Assembly: GCF_003073045.1 (NCBI RefSeq)
Contig: NC_037602.1
Location: forward strand, 15,007,731-15,071,730
DNA: 64,000 nucleotides
From: Pomacea canaliculata
Taxonomy: Eukaryota; Mollusca; Gastropoda; Architaenioglossa; Ampullariidae
Reading direction: 5' to 3'
Both the position numbers and the translations under genes were made by a program. Positions 1-12,491 of the stretch are shown piece by piece (positions within the stretch are counted from its first letter, which is position 1; each line of letters begins with the position of its first letter). The notes under the pieces are model-generated. The model ran no database searches. It saw only the letters and a list, made by a program, of their open reading frames with translations, and was not told the DNA's origin.

Positions 1-3000
1 CGCCTTACTAGAGAAACATCCCTTTGACATGCTGTCATTGCTCAGTGCGCTCACAACCAGCTCAAATCAGCAAAATAGGGAGTTGGTGGGTGGGGGTCTC
101 TCGTGTCACGTACCCTCTGAAATCACGTTATAGTCAAAAGTCGCTCAGATGACTCGTGCGTGAGCTAACGGGTAATGTGACCAGTCTCCTTTCAGACAGA
201 GCTGTTGTGAATGGATACCTGACTCCATAGAGTATTGAGGAAGGGCAAAGCACCAAAAGGAAGAGATGGGTGTTTGCCCAGAAAACTGGGATCCCCAGTA
301 TCTCGTTCCCCAGCAAGACCTACAAAAATAAGTTAGGGGACATTTTTTAACCCAACTCAAGCTAAAATAATATTAGCTATTGGGTGCCAAGATGAGAATT
401 TTATTTTCTTTCTCTATGGCGATAGAATTCATGTTGAGAGCTATATCATTCATGTTATAATCAAAGAATTAAATTGTCTACCTAAAATGCATTCTATAGC
501 TATAGAATTACGTGTAGAATATATATATATATAATGAATTTGATAATAACTTCTAACCATAATATAAATGAAATACCAAAGTGGTTTTTTTTCTCTCATC
601 TGTCGTTATGGAATCCATTCTGTAATTATTTTCAAAAAATGATAACTAGAGGGAGAAAGTTATACAATTTCCCTCTTGGTGCCCCTTTATTTAGCAGTGT
701 TTTAAGTTTGTTTCATTTTCTTTTCTAAGCCTTGTTTAAAATTGATTTAATTAAAGGCTTTTCCTCCGGATCAAATCATAATACCTGTATTTGCTTGCTT
801 ACCTTCTCCTCCACCTTCCTCATTCCGAGAGTTGTTAGTTATTTCCCTTGACCTGGGGAGCTCGTCGTTAGTCCCCAGTCTCCTTGCTCTAACTACAGCC
901 AGAACCTTTTATTTCGATAGAAATGCGAATAAACCTTTGTGCATTTTGTCTTCTAGATGATATTACACAGCAATATGCAGTTTTTCAGCAATAGACTTTT
1001 ATCCAGCAATGCACGAACTCGAAACAAAGATGTGTTGTCAAGAACACAGAACTCTTAGTTTTCACCTCTTGCAGTCGATACATTTTTGGTGTATATGTTA
1101 CTGGTATAGAAAACGAGTGGATAGTCGCGTTACACGGAGCAGCCACTTAAACAGCTAGTATTTGAAAATTATTTTAACTGATTGCTCGGTGGTCGCATCC
1201 AGCTGGCACCAGATGCCTGCTTTTTGCGCACCGTGCTCAACCACATAAAAGTTGTGAACTGTTGAGTGGATGGCTGATTATGCATGTACGTATAGGTGTA
1301 TTACTGCTTTCATTTGGAATCAGTGAAGGACTCTCTTGGCCAGATTTATCTAAATTTCACTATCGGTCTTGATTTGGAAAAGAAATATGCATGAGAAGAA
1401 TACATTTAATTGTTGCAACCTTGAGTTTTTCTCAGTAGATCAAGCAGCAGAATGGCAGTTTTTTTTCAGTTCTTTTATTGTTTTACAAATATATAACATT
1501 GTCACGATCCACAACATTGTCGATGCTTAGTAAAAAAAAAAAAAAACTTTCCTCTTAGCAGTAATCATTATGTACTAAAGTACCAACTTACATTAAAAAG
1601 CAGAAAAACAGGACATTGGAAAGACCTATGTAGAATGCAATTCTCAGTTGTAAACTTCATTATCGGGTTACAAAAGTGCTGACCATTTTCAAATTTTAAA
1701 AAGCAAGCTATTAATTTGGTCAACTAAAAAATTTATGCTGTTTTTATGATATTTTATTTGACATCTGTATTGTCATCATGCTTGTCATGGCTTTACATTT
1801 CATTATGCTACAGAGAGAAATAGCTAGTTCCAACTCTTTTTTCTGCATTGGGGGGTATGAAACAACAGAACCAGATTGCAATGTGTGAACAACTTTTAGT
1901 GATAATGCATCAGCAGTTCAACAGTGAAAGAATGGCTTGCAAAGTTCTTATCTGGAAACGTGAAATAACTTCAAGTGGGCTGTCCTCAAAGAGAAGGCCA
2001 AAGAATGTCACCATTGGTTGCCAGATAAATTAATGAAGTAAACACACATTTAAAGGTATGTTCTTTCCTGTTGTGAAATGAAACAATCATTTCCCAGATA
2101 GAATTTTTGTTCCAATAACAAATGATTTTCTATGATACCCGGAAATAGGTCAGCCCAGTGGCTTAACAAGAAGGAAATCCATGTCATAACACTAAATAGT
2201 ACAAACTTTTGGTCACTGGTTAGTCTGATTACTGTGTAATAAACTATAGCTTCCTAAGACCTGATGCAGCAATGACAGTGGGTTTGTGCAGTAAAAAATA
2301 AATATGAAGATAGCCACTGAAAAATGCAAACATCAGCACCAGTCAACAGGAAAAAATTCCATTTATAACAGTGATAAGACTAGATGGCACATATGGTGAA
2401 TGTTTCATACTTCTTTTAATCAAAATTTTTGGGTATATTTTTCTCATTTAGTAACAGACTGAAACACACAATTCACCTTTCTAACATTAAACCCTTTGCT
2501 TCTCTCCATAATATACACATTAAAAATATGTATATACATATATTACACTGAAAGCATCCTAAATTTCTCAATTCAGGCAGCATTTAATAAATGAATGTTT
2601 TATAAGTCAACATCTTTACTGTCTATGCTACCATGTTCATCCATACCACTTCTATGAATATGAACCCATACACACAATGCTAACCCCATCACTCCATACC
2701 CTCCCCTCCCATATCTGTACAACAGACTTCTGTAGTTAAAATAACAACTGTATACTAAATATGCCACATCTGTATCATACTGACAATCATAATTGCAGAA
2801 TGGCACAGAAATGTAAGACCTATAAGTCACTCATATGTTAAACATGCATATAATCAGTATGTGCAACTGTAAACATTTGAGTTACTCATGTACAACAGCT
2901 GAACATAGCAATAAAAGTAATTGTTCATGTTAAAACATGAACAATAAATATTCACAACAGTTAATCATTCAATAAACATTTCAGCATTTGCCAAACATAA

Positions 3001-3100
3001 ATATGTACAGCTTTCAAGCATGCACTGCAAATAATAAAAATATTTCTATCAACAGATAAAGATTATGTCTCTATAAATTAAGCATGATCTTTCATCAGCG
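1..3100. other. intergenic DNA, no supported gene
   Basis: AT-rich sequence with short TA runs (for example near 518-533) and homopolymer A tracts. No open stretch here joins to another by credible splice sites, and none of the short open frames resembles a family I recognise. Treated as intergenic. Confidence 0.6.
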
Positions 3101-3103
3101 CAG

Positions 3104-3175
3104 GAAGCAATAATAAATAGTACACTAGTATAGTGCCTTTCTCCAGCATCAGCCAGACTCAATGTGCTTTACATA
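3104..3175 (-). mobile_element. CR1/L2-like LINE 3' tail
   Basis: Read on the minus strand this is the familiar 3' end of an L2/CR1-type element: a TGTAAAGCACATTGAG block, then a short spacer, then a TATTTATTATT-type tail. Similar tails occur at 56385-56463 and 62410-62481. Only the tail is recognisable; the body is 5'-truncated or too diverged to read. Confidence 0.5.
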
Positions 3176-3189
3176 ATTGTAGGCCTGCA

Positions 3190-4365
3190 TAATAACACTA
3201 ATAATTCATAAAAAGTAATGCCAGCTTTTGAGCTTTTAAACCAGCCTGTCAAAAACATTTTAAATTGTTTACAGACCAATATTTTTGCAAATAATATTAC
3301 AGAAACAATATTTGGAGAGAGATGGTAGTAAAAGTTTTAAATCTAAAAATGCCATCATAAATTTAAATAGTTGTTTTATCCCACTAATTTATAGTTCAAT
3401 GCCAAAAAGACTTGACCTGCCATCAAGTTTGAAATGTTGATGGCCAGCTGAGCACACGTTTTCTAAATTGTAAATGAAAACCTTCTAGAAACAATGTCAA
3501 CAGCTGTCTTGCACAAGAATTACTATCTCCAAGCTTTTATTAATTCCATTCACAAGGTAGAGAAGTCAGAATGAAACTAGTACAGAAACAAGTGTACATT
3601 TCTTAGTGCCATTGAAACCAAACTTCATAAGCAAACTGCCACTCTGAGAAAATATTGGGTCTTTTTACTGCATCCATCAACACAAAACCCACAAACATTT
3701 GTTACATGAATTCAACATAGACCAAGTTCACTCACTATGGAATAAATTAACAAATGCCCAAGCTCAGACTAAACAAAAAAAAAAAAAGAAAGAAAGAACA
3801 AAAAAATGGTGACAGTTTCACACAAAAGAAGAGCATCATCTTGAAGTTTCAAAGGTATGTGCTTTTGCAATTGACCTTGCATGGTGGAAAAATTTTAATT
3901 GTCAGATTTTTTACATAACAAATTCACATATTTATAGACATTCAACATGCAGTTTACAGACATTCAGCATTTGGCTGGGAACAACATGCACCATCATGCA
4001 GCTCAATGCTGTCTGTCAATACCTTTTTATGGTGTGAGCATAAATAGATGGGAACTGGTGTATACCATATGCTATTCACATAAACAGAAAAGGAAAAACA
4101 AAAAGCTAGTGGCTTTACAAATTGTCAGCACGGAAAAGCAGATGGTGAAGAATCTTCAATTTCCTATATAGTATCATTATTTTTCCTCTACCCTTTATTA
4201 TGCTACACCAGTTTGTTTGCATGATAATCAACCAATATAACTTTATTAATCTACAAGGGCCACTTCAGATAGTGCTCATATGCTAACAAATTACAGATAA
4301 GAACATACACATGTTGAAATAATTTCTCTCTCACACACACATTATATAAACACATACTCCCAGCA
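3190..4365. other. intergenic DNA, no supported gene
   Basis: AT-rich, with an A-rich patch near 3776-3806 and a short CA run near 4333. I see no coding signal, RNA gene or element ends in it. Confidence 0.5.
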
Positions 4366-4369
4366 ACAG

Positions 4370-5880
4370 TAAGAGACAGTTGGTGGCCTTAGGTCACCTC
4401 AGGCTAATACAAAATCATGGCCAGTATAACTGATCAAATGAATGGCACGTGTAATGAATGAGTTGTAATAATTGGCTCTGCATACAGACATCAAGTACCC
4501 ACAGCCAGCACATGATCAGGAATAGTGAGGATGCCAGATGCCTTCCTAGGAATTTGCTGATGACTTAAGACTGCCAAGTCTTTCTGCCTGGTTCTGGTGA
4601 TCTTGGAATAGATATTAACAAGGGAGACAAAACTATTCCTGTTCCCTAGGATGAGGTTGTGAAACAAAGATATGAAAGAAAAGTGAAGAAACTTTCAACA
4701 AAGGACCAATAGAACCAAGTGAAAATGAGAGAGCTGAAAGAGAAAGACTGAAGTTTCCCTAGGAGGCATAGGCATTGCTGGCTCATATGGAGGATCATGT
4801 CAGTGTTGACATCACATTTAAGCTGGTTATCAAAGATAGCACTTAATATATTTATGTAGACTATCTCGATGGCATTATCATGGATACTACTGATGACTGC
4901 CTTAGGCTTGTTCATCCAAAAGTCAAAGATAAATTTCTTAGTCTTCGAGGCATTCAAGACAAGGAAGTGTTCATCACACCAGCATACAAAGTAAGAAAGA
5001 GCGCCACTATTAACATTATACAAAAGTGACACCAAAGCAGTGTATCAGAAAATTTAGTAAGAAAGCTCCTATCCATAGTGCTTCTACAACTGTTAGTATA
5101 TAGTATGAAAAGCAGTGGAGACAAGTAACAGCTTTGAGAGAAACCTGTACAGGTGACAACAGGATCTGAGCGAAGATCGTTAACAGAACCTCTCTGCTGC
5201 CTGTTTGTAAAAACATTCCAGGATCCAGAGAGTTAGCTGGTGTGGGATAGATGGAAGTCTAAAACTATACTCTCTACTAACAAATAAGGTTGCACAGTGT
5301 TAAAAGCAGAAGAAAAATCAGTAAAGAGAAGCCTGGCATGAGCTCTAGGTTTTTCCAGATGTTTGTACAGTGTATTTATCATAAACAGCTGAGCATCAAC
5401 ACCTCTTCCAGCTCTAAAGGCAAAATGCAGCAGGTCAAGATATTGATCAACAGCAGTCATAACCTCACTCTTTACAATTTCCTCGAGTGATTTCATGATA
5501 ATTGACATAAGAGTGACTGGTTTGAAGTCATTGGGTTTACTGGGCTGAATGATTTTGGGGACAGGTATAGTATGTGAAAGTCTCCAAATATTGGCAATGT
5601 GGCCAGAATCTACAGAGAGCTGGAATACATGCTGTAAAACTCTGCTCCCTTGTTCGGCTCAAGAATGGAAGGTGCGTCTACAAATCCCATCTGGCCTATT
5701 TAATATTTACTCAACTCAACAGATTTGCAACAGAGGACTGGGCAATCACTAATCCAGCCTCAGGGACTGTTTTAGTGTGGAAACATTATGAGAGAAGTTG
5801 TGTTTCTCAAAGCAAACATAAAAAAGAATTAAGCTTGTTGGGAAGATCACACACATCAACACATCAAGTTCAACAGTTTT
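4370..5880 (-). mobile_element. Rex1/CR1-like non-LTR retrotransposon, degraded reverse-transcriptase region
   Basis: On the minus strand the three frames together show a collinear reverse transcriptase of the Rex1/CR1 type. The order is a pre-RT block ending in NDFKPVTLMSIIMKSLE (around 5510-5550), the block LLFTDFSSAFNTVQPYLLV carrying the first catalytic aspartate (about 5280-5340), a region corresponding to the STGTPQG loop (about 5160), then the thumb region WCDEHFLVLNASKTKEF-like (about 4925-4990) and a C-terminal block resembling RKASGILTIPDHVLA (about 4500-4560). Frames change several times and stops are frequent, so this is a dead copy without recognisable ends. It lies downstream of the TIR adaptor gene in the same orientation. 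Confidence 0.8.
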
Positions 5881-6025
5881 TTCAAAAGCATTTCACAAGC
5901 TAAACAGAGGACCTATTCTTAATACCATGCCATGCTGCCCTAAGGTCACCATTACTGAACCACTCTCCCATCTCAAACCTCACCAAACAAAAAAATTAAA
6001 TTTTAAAAAGAATTGCCGTTATTCA

Positions 6026-6464
6026 TCATGTCCTCTTACTTTTTAATGTGGTTTCCTCTTCAGTTTCACTATTATTACTATCTACAAGTTCTCGACTTTC
6101 TGTTCTGGATTCACCTGGTCTCTTGACTTCAGTCTCATGTTGGGCATCATATTCTCTCCTCCACTGTGACTTTTCTGCAGACGAATTAAAAGGTTTTGTG
6201 ACTGCCACAGGTTTTACTGCCACAGCTGGTATTCCTTCGTGTGGTGAAGGAGGTGGATATCTAATACTTCCATTTCCCACACTAGGATGTGCTCTGGGAA
6301 GGTCTGCAAGGCCATACTGAAGGTTTTTTCTTGATCCTTCTCCTTGCACTGAAAATTTTCGAACAAGGAATTATTATAACTGTCACAATGTAAGCAGCAG
6401 CAAAAACTATTAGCATATTTCCTGCTACCCACATCAATAGGCCATACTCATCAAACATAGCCAA
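6026..6464 (-). CDS. possible small single-pass membrane protein ORF split between two frames
   Basis: One minus-strand frame from 6464 gives a hydrophobic segment (GLLMWVAGNMLIVFAAAYIV, then TVIII) followed by a basic stop-transfer patch. Another minus-strand frame, open from about 6370 to a stop at 6026, gives a 107-residue proline- and acid-rich tail beginning near VQGEGSRKNLQYGLADLP and ending NNSETEEETTLKSKRT. The two would make a plausible membrane anchor plus cytosolic tail, but joining them needs a one-base shift around 6350-6370 or an intron that I cannot identify. There is an acceptor-like TTTTCAG at about 6350. I do not recognise the family. It could be a frame-damaged gene, a terminal exon of an unseen gene, or chance. 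Confidence 0.3.
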
Positions 6465-6750
6465 TAAAGGACATGACTAAAAGTCTTTTTCGATCATTGC
6501 TTTGACCTATAAACACTGTCAAAAACAGAAACTTTTAAGGTGTAAATTTGATACTTATTTTTTTTTTCATCTGTGATATTAAAATTTTTAATTATACTGG
6601 TTTATCATACCATTTCTGGTCATAATAAAGCTTGCACCTTTTGTAGAAAACTGTGTTTTCAAGTTATGCACAGACAAGGATAACTTCAAATGTACTGCAG
6701 TCATTGTCCCAAGCAGACAGCTGGTAGTGCTAGCTAATGCTCAACTGCAC

Positions 6751-7500
6751 AAAACTGCTACAAAAAAGTGAAGTACCATCATATAGTGAAACCTTGGTTT
6801 TTGTTGAATTCAGTTATTGTCAATTCTTTTCCTAGAATTGTCTAGGATTTTGTCAGCATGCCCCCCATGACATCGCTGCTAATTTTGCGAAAACAAAAGG
6901 CGATCCACATGTTCTGCTCGGTGTGGCTTCAGCTTCTCATTGTGTGAGCATCACCCCACACATCTAGCCAAACAATTCCATTGCTTTCCAGTGTTTTAGT
7001 GCTTTTTTTATTATTGTGTAGCACTCTAGAAGTGCACTAAATTATTTCTTTATTTTTGTAGAGGGTAGTTGGTTAAACAACTCCTGGGGCTGTCATCTCC
7101 CGAACTGGTGTCTGCTGAACCCATTGATTGAGGGAGAGGACTGGCGCATCACACTTCTAGCAGACGACAGATCTGCATTGTGGTACGATGGTTATAATAA
7201 ACACCATTGATTTTATATTAATTCCTTATTGTTTTTTAGTATTAAACACTGTATTTATTCTCTATAAAATGTTTTTTGGTATGAATTTTGGAGTATCTAG
7301 AATGAACTCATTGGATTTACATTGATTCATATGGAAATAATTGCCTTGGTTTTCATCGGTTTTGGATTTCACCAATTGTTTTCGGACAAATTATCAACGA
7401 AAACCAAGGTTTCACTGTATGTCCAGCGGTATGATAACAGCTGCTCGGCACTGCCACAGGAAAGCAAAGTACCATTATATATGAAGCAATATGATAACAC
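6751..7500. repeat. roughly 60-bp tandem repeat units interrupted by a MITE
   Basis: TATGATAACA occurs at 7430 and again at 7490, giving a period of about 60 bp. The block around 7451-7481 (CTGCCACAGG through ACCATTATATA) matches 6755-6785 at about 25 of 31 positions. The inverted-repeat element at 6784-7417 lies between these units, so it appears to have inserted into one unit of a small tandem array just past the 3' end of the TIR adaptor gene. Confidence 0.55.
6784..7417. mobile_element. pogo/Tigger-like MITE with TA target duplication
   Basis: The ends are inverted copies of one another. The left end reads TAGTGAAACCTTGGTTTTTG and the right end, reverse-complemented, reads CAGTGAAACCTTGGTTTTCG. 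Both are flanked by TA (6782-6783 and 7418-7419). The length is 634 bp and there is no transposase-like ORF. Terminal sequence and TA target are typical of pogo/Tigger and other Tc1-mariner-superfamily non-autonomous elements; the exact family assignment is an inference. Confidence 0.7.
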
Positions 7501-7536
7501 AGAAGGGGAAGAAGATTTAAAAGATTAAGAAGCACA

Positions 7537-10500
7537 TTAGGCCCACATGTTCTGGCTTGTACATGCTGGCTGACTTCTGCTATTATAGACCCTGCTGTAC
7601 AATGGCTTACATTCTGGACTGGTCATAGATGACACTGGCTGACTTTGAATCCTATCAGCTGTGACATGTCCTGTCAGTCCACTGATGGGCACATTTGATG
7701 GCAAGCTCAAAGAGTCAGGGCATCGTGAAACCAGCTCTTCAGGATCAAACTCCCCTGGTGTAGTATCCTGAAAGCCATCTTCCCTATCCCTACACATAAC
7801 AAAGAAGTAATACATTATTAAGATTTTTGTGGTTATTATCTCCAGGGTTTCCTATCCATGAAACAAATTTTCATATCCCAGCTAAAACTAGTGGGGTTTT
7901 CAGACCCACAGTTTGTCAAGGGTTTTTAAACCAGTTCCTAAGCCTTCCAGTTAAAAAATGATATTGAGGCTTTTGTTGACCATGTACAAAAAAAGTACCA
8001 GTGTACATGTTCTAATGTTATCAGGATCCTGATTTCTGATCTTAGACAGCTTTAATTATCAGTGTTATATTGTAATGCATGTAAAACTTTCACTGACAGT
8101 TCATAAAATGTATTGGGAAAATGTTGGCTTTCAAGGGTAACTGATTTATTTATTACAAATCAACTTACATGTCAAACATCTAAACTCTGTTATATCTTCA
8201 GACTCCTGATGCCAATCATTAAGATTTTCTGATGAACTTGGCAAATACTTTTAACATGATCTGGAGTACTTTAATTTAATTTACACGTGTTATTATGCTG
8301 AGACCCTGAGGTTAAATCACCACCCTGCATTTATACTTTGCAATTTTATTTTATAAATAATGATGAATATTTATGTATGGCTTTTCCAAATGGTATGATC
8401 AATGTGATGTGCATAAAGAAAAAAATTAATAATACAATTCTAATCCAATATAAACCTTCACTCTCTTCTCTTCTGTCATTTGCATGCACAAACACATATT
8501 TTACAAGCACACAGTCCAGACATGGATGGGTAAAATCACTGATTTTGAAAAAGGTAAGCCTTCAGTTTGGATATAAAGGTGGTGAAAGAGTGGCCTAAGC
8601 TAACAATTAATTCCACGCTGATGTATGAATGTGGTAATGACCTCTATCCATGCATTCTTTGTGAATAGGCCCCAATGAAGCCTAGGGCCAAAGTTGTGAA
8701 AGGAGGGTAAGTCATTGCCCTGGGGCAATATGAGAAATTCAAGGACATGAGCATTTTCTTTCAGAGGTTATAAAGTGGTGTTCTGACCCCAGATATGTTT
8801 TATTCTTGCAGCTATAGTAGTAAAGTAGTGGCAAAGGTTTCCTAGAGTAAAGAAACATGAATATCTGCAGGGTCTAGACACTGCTTTGTAATGTTGGAAA
8901 CAAGATGCTTCTCCTCAACTTCCCCATTTTGCCCTGGGGAAACAACTTAGCTGTAGTTGGTTCTGGACATTCAAGTTGTTATGCCTGCACTGTACAGTCA
9001 CCAGTCATCGACTTCAGCAAATAGAGACAACTGATAAAACTGTGTATCATCAGCAAAACTTACATGTGAAATGCTATCGTGATTAATAATGTCAGATAAA
9101 GCACACACAAAAATAATTATTGGTCCCAAGACTGACCCAAGCGGGATCTCAAACAAGAAGGCAGAAGAATATGAGTACACATTGTTTGTATTCACAGTCC
9201 AGGTCAAGTTAGGACCAAAGAGCAAAACTAGGAGAAAGCAGCATCATGAACGCCAAAACAGTGCTGTCTAATGACAAGTCTAATGATGCAAGAAAGGACA
9301 CTGTATCATCATCAAAACCCAAAAGCAGATCACTGAAAATTATCTTCACATTCAGTACTTTGACCCTTTCTGTAAGCAGATTGGAATGGATTATGAAGAA
9401 AATTTTGTTCCACATGTACAAGAAGCTGGGAAAAAACAATATTGTCCAAAATCTTGAACAGAAAAGACATCTAATATTGGACTGCAATTGCTCAAACAGC
9501 TCTGATCCTGAGACGACTCCTTTATAAGTGAGTAAACAACAGAAGACTTGAACTCACCAGTTCAACAGGAACATCAAGACAATCTACAAGCAACAAGACA
9601 TCAATACAATCTACATGAATAAAAGAAGGAACAGGATCCAGCACAAATGATCTGGAACTACTATCTACATACGCTTCTTTAATTCCTCATCAAGGATTTT
9701 TATATTTAGGAATTTCGTGATCAAATTCTTTATATTTAAAAACTTGCCAAAAAAAAAAAAAGGATCAAAATTTACACTGAAAAATGCCCCAATAGTTTCT
9801 ATACTCATTTACTGCCAAGCCATGGTTATTAAAAATGTTTATTTTGCTCACCTGACTGGTGACTGACAATCTGCCTTATGTCTCCCACGTCTGTTGCCTT
9901 TTTGGGTAATCTGAACTGTCTCTCCCACCATTACATTTTCCACCTTGTTGATATTGATAGTTGGAGGCACATAGGGGTTAACATAGTGGTGGTGATGAAC
10001 CTCCTTTACCTGCTGACCCAAGTGAAGATAAGGGTTATAATGCCCTGGCACTGAGGCACTGGTTGGGAATCTTTCAGATGGTATGTACTGAAGACCTGAT
10101 ACATACTGAGATGCTGCCATCAAAGGGGAATGATGACTGCCAACATGTGGGCCATGTTGGTATTCTGCGAATGGGTTTGTGGGACCAGCCATGATATTCC
10201 CTGGAGCCTGTGATGGTAAGTGACTTTGTCTAGGTAGCACAGATGCAGTATTATCACTGTTTATCTGTGTGCCACTAATTTCTGTCCGGAGGGACGAAAA
10301 TTGCTGAAGCATTTGTACCTCTCCTAGGTTGCCAGTACTGACTCGAGAGGCTGGAGGAATATCCTCTTCAATGTCAGGACTTGCCGACAATCTCTCTGGA
10401 CCAGCTGGCAGTAATAACCCTCTTTGCTGCTGTGCAGAAGTATCTTCAGTTAAATGCAAGATGGATTCTTGGCTGTTTCCTCCAAGCCTCTGTGGAACAC

Positions 10501-12491
10501 CCATGCTGCCTGGACTTGCCACAGTTTTATTATGATCAGTAGCTGGAAGATCAAAATATTTGTAACGCTTATCCATCTCATTGCCTCTAGGGACAAATTC
10601 ACTACCCGTACCCAGTGTTGTTTCTTTTGTGTTACTATAATGCATCTGTGACGTTGACGTTGACCCTGACCCAGATGACAATGGGCTCGAATGGTCTGAT
10701 GATACAGATAGAGGACACAGTTCAGTACCTACAGATTTTGATATTTGGGCTTGTGGTGCTGTCAAAGAGGGAAATGTATTTGAATCATCCATGCTCTTTG
10801 AAAGTCCAGAGTCAGATGACAAATTACTTACACTGAAATGTGGGATGTAACTGCTGGTTCCTTCAAGACTCTGTGTCATTTCTCGAGGTAGATATGTGCC
10901 TGAAGGGGTTTGTACAGCTGACGTGTGTGGCATACTCAGGCTTGAATGAAACACAGGTGGAACATCTGCACCCATATAGCTATCAAGATTAGCTGGTGCT
11001 GTAAAACACTTGGAAAGATATTGCAGATATCCTGTTTCATATGTATGCCTGCTGTATTCTTGACACAATTGCTCCATTTCTGACTGATCTAGAAGCTGTA
11101 TGCGTTTCATGTGCTGAATTTCTTTCTTCTCCTTTGCTTTCTCATACAATGACCGTGCAAGCATCTCTTCTTCTGCTGCATGCCGTGTCTCCTGTTCTCT
11201 TCTGTCCTGTTCTCGTATTTCTTTAGCTTTTTTCTTCAAGATCCACATTTTTCGTTTATGCTTCAGCTCAACCTCTTTACTTTTTCGCACATACAGCTTG
11301 TCATCCAACAACTTTCGCAGGGAATCTGCATAAAATTTGTCTTCACTCCAGTACTGGATGCCTTTCAGAGAACGAATGCTTGCTGGTATTTTGTAGGTTG
11401 CTTGTCTTCTGGGTTCAGTAAATATTGGAACCACTGACCATTTTTTCTCTGAATTATAAATAGCATCCATAAGACAAGTCTGGCTGGAAAATTCCGTCCA
11501 ACCATCTGAACAGAATTTTTTGGTGACATAAAGGAAAACATATGTGCACAAAGGTAAGCTCTCGTCTAACTGACCAATAGCATTATTGATATCTGGCCTA
11601 ACATCTGTATAAAGAACAACCTTGGGCTTTTCTCCCTGGCTGAGCTGAACATCACTGTTAACTCGTGACAAAAACTGTAATACCTCATGTACATCTTCAT
11701 CTTGATGAATGATCATAGCATCATATATATCTGATCTAATATCCTCTGGAAACTGTTTTTTGTAGTACTCAATGTCTTCATCTGAGATATCGTCAACTTT
11801 CAAAGACGGAGTCTTTTTCAGGGAAGGCAAGTCAGTAAGTGAGCTTGACATTGATGGTGAAATGGAAGATCCTGAGGATGGTATGATTCCAGTTACAGCC
11901 TTTACAGCTTTTGGATCAACTTGCTTCAAAAGATCTTGCTGCAGTGACAATGCATCACTGCCTGAGTTTGGGTTAACTGGAGAAATACTTCTACTTTCTT
12001 GTGTCAGCATATTCTGGGATGGAAGACTCGATGATATAGCAGTCCTCGAATGATGCCACATTTGTGGTGGTACAGCAAAAGTTGGTGTTGATGATAGGGA
12101 TGACCTTGTCTGCTGCAGGTCAATCCCTGTTCCTCTTTGGGGAACTGCAATGTTCCAACCACAAGTTAAGTTCTTTAATATCTCTCTCACACACGTACAT
12201 ACATATTCATGTATACATCCACACTCTGTTTTTATGTTTTAACTTTCCTTTCATTCAGATCTACAAACCTAGGCTTCACAGTTACAAAAACATCAAGACA
12301 GCCTAAAATACCCAGTTAGAATCAGATAATCATGCAAGAATAAATTCTGTCTGAGCACATAGTACAAGAAAAGAGAATGGCTTCTCACCATTTTGATGCA
12401 AAGGTGTTGAATTAAAAGGAACTGCATCCTCTTGTAATCCTTGTGATGCAAGAGATGCTGCCATCTGGTCAGTCTGCTGATGTCCTGCCAT
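7537..12491 (-). CDS. TIR-domain adaptor, TICAM/TRIF-like, with C-terminal RHIM-like motif
   Basis: Three coding exons on the minus strand: 12491-12389, 12144-9852 and 7789-7537 (stop TAA), with phases 1 and 2 matching across both GT-AG introns, giving 882 aa. The start ATG is preceded directly by an in-frame TGA, which fixes the N terminus. Residues about 172-319 are a TIR domain: box 1 SDIYDAMIIHQDED, a central YTDVRPD, then FLYVTKKFCSDGWTEFSSQ, WSVVPIFTEP and a box-3-like IQYWSED. A Lys/Glu-rich helical stretch follows (about 324-404), then a long Ser/Thr/Pro-rich region. Residues about 763-783 contain a run of four histidines shortly before ININKVENVMVGETVQITQ, which resembles a RIP homotypic interaction motif. 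TIR plus C-terminal RHIM is the layout of vertebrate TRIF (TICAM1). Likely role, by inference: intracellular innate-immune signalling scaffold. A decayed copy lies at 25325-26508. The family call is firm for TIR; TICAM orthology is not proven. Confidence 0.85.
8490..9640 (-). mobile_element. L2/CR1-like LINE reverse-transcriptase fragment in an intron
   Basis: Within intron 2 of the TIR adaptor gene. Minus-strand frames show, in order, a degraded LDLSAAFDTVDH-type block (about 9280-9330), then GSVLGP and SHVSFADDTQFYQL (about 9020-9140), which is the RT palm with the second aspartate pair. Nearer 8530-8600 there is a C-terminal LKTYLF-like block. Several frame changes and stops mark it as a dead fragment. 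It is oriented the same way as the host gene. Confidence 0.7.

Noticed and set aside
10329-12306. Several plus-strand open frames of 60-90 codons
   Set aside because: They are antisense shadows of the long second exon of the TIR adaptor.
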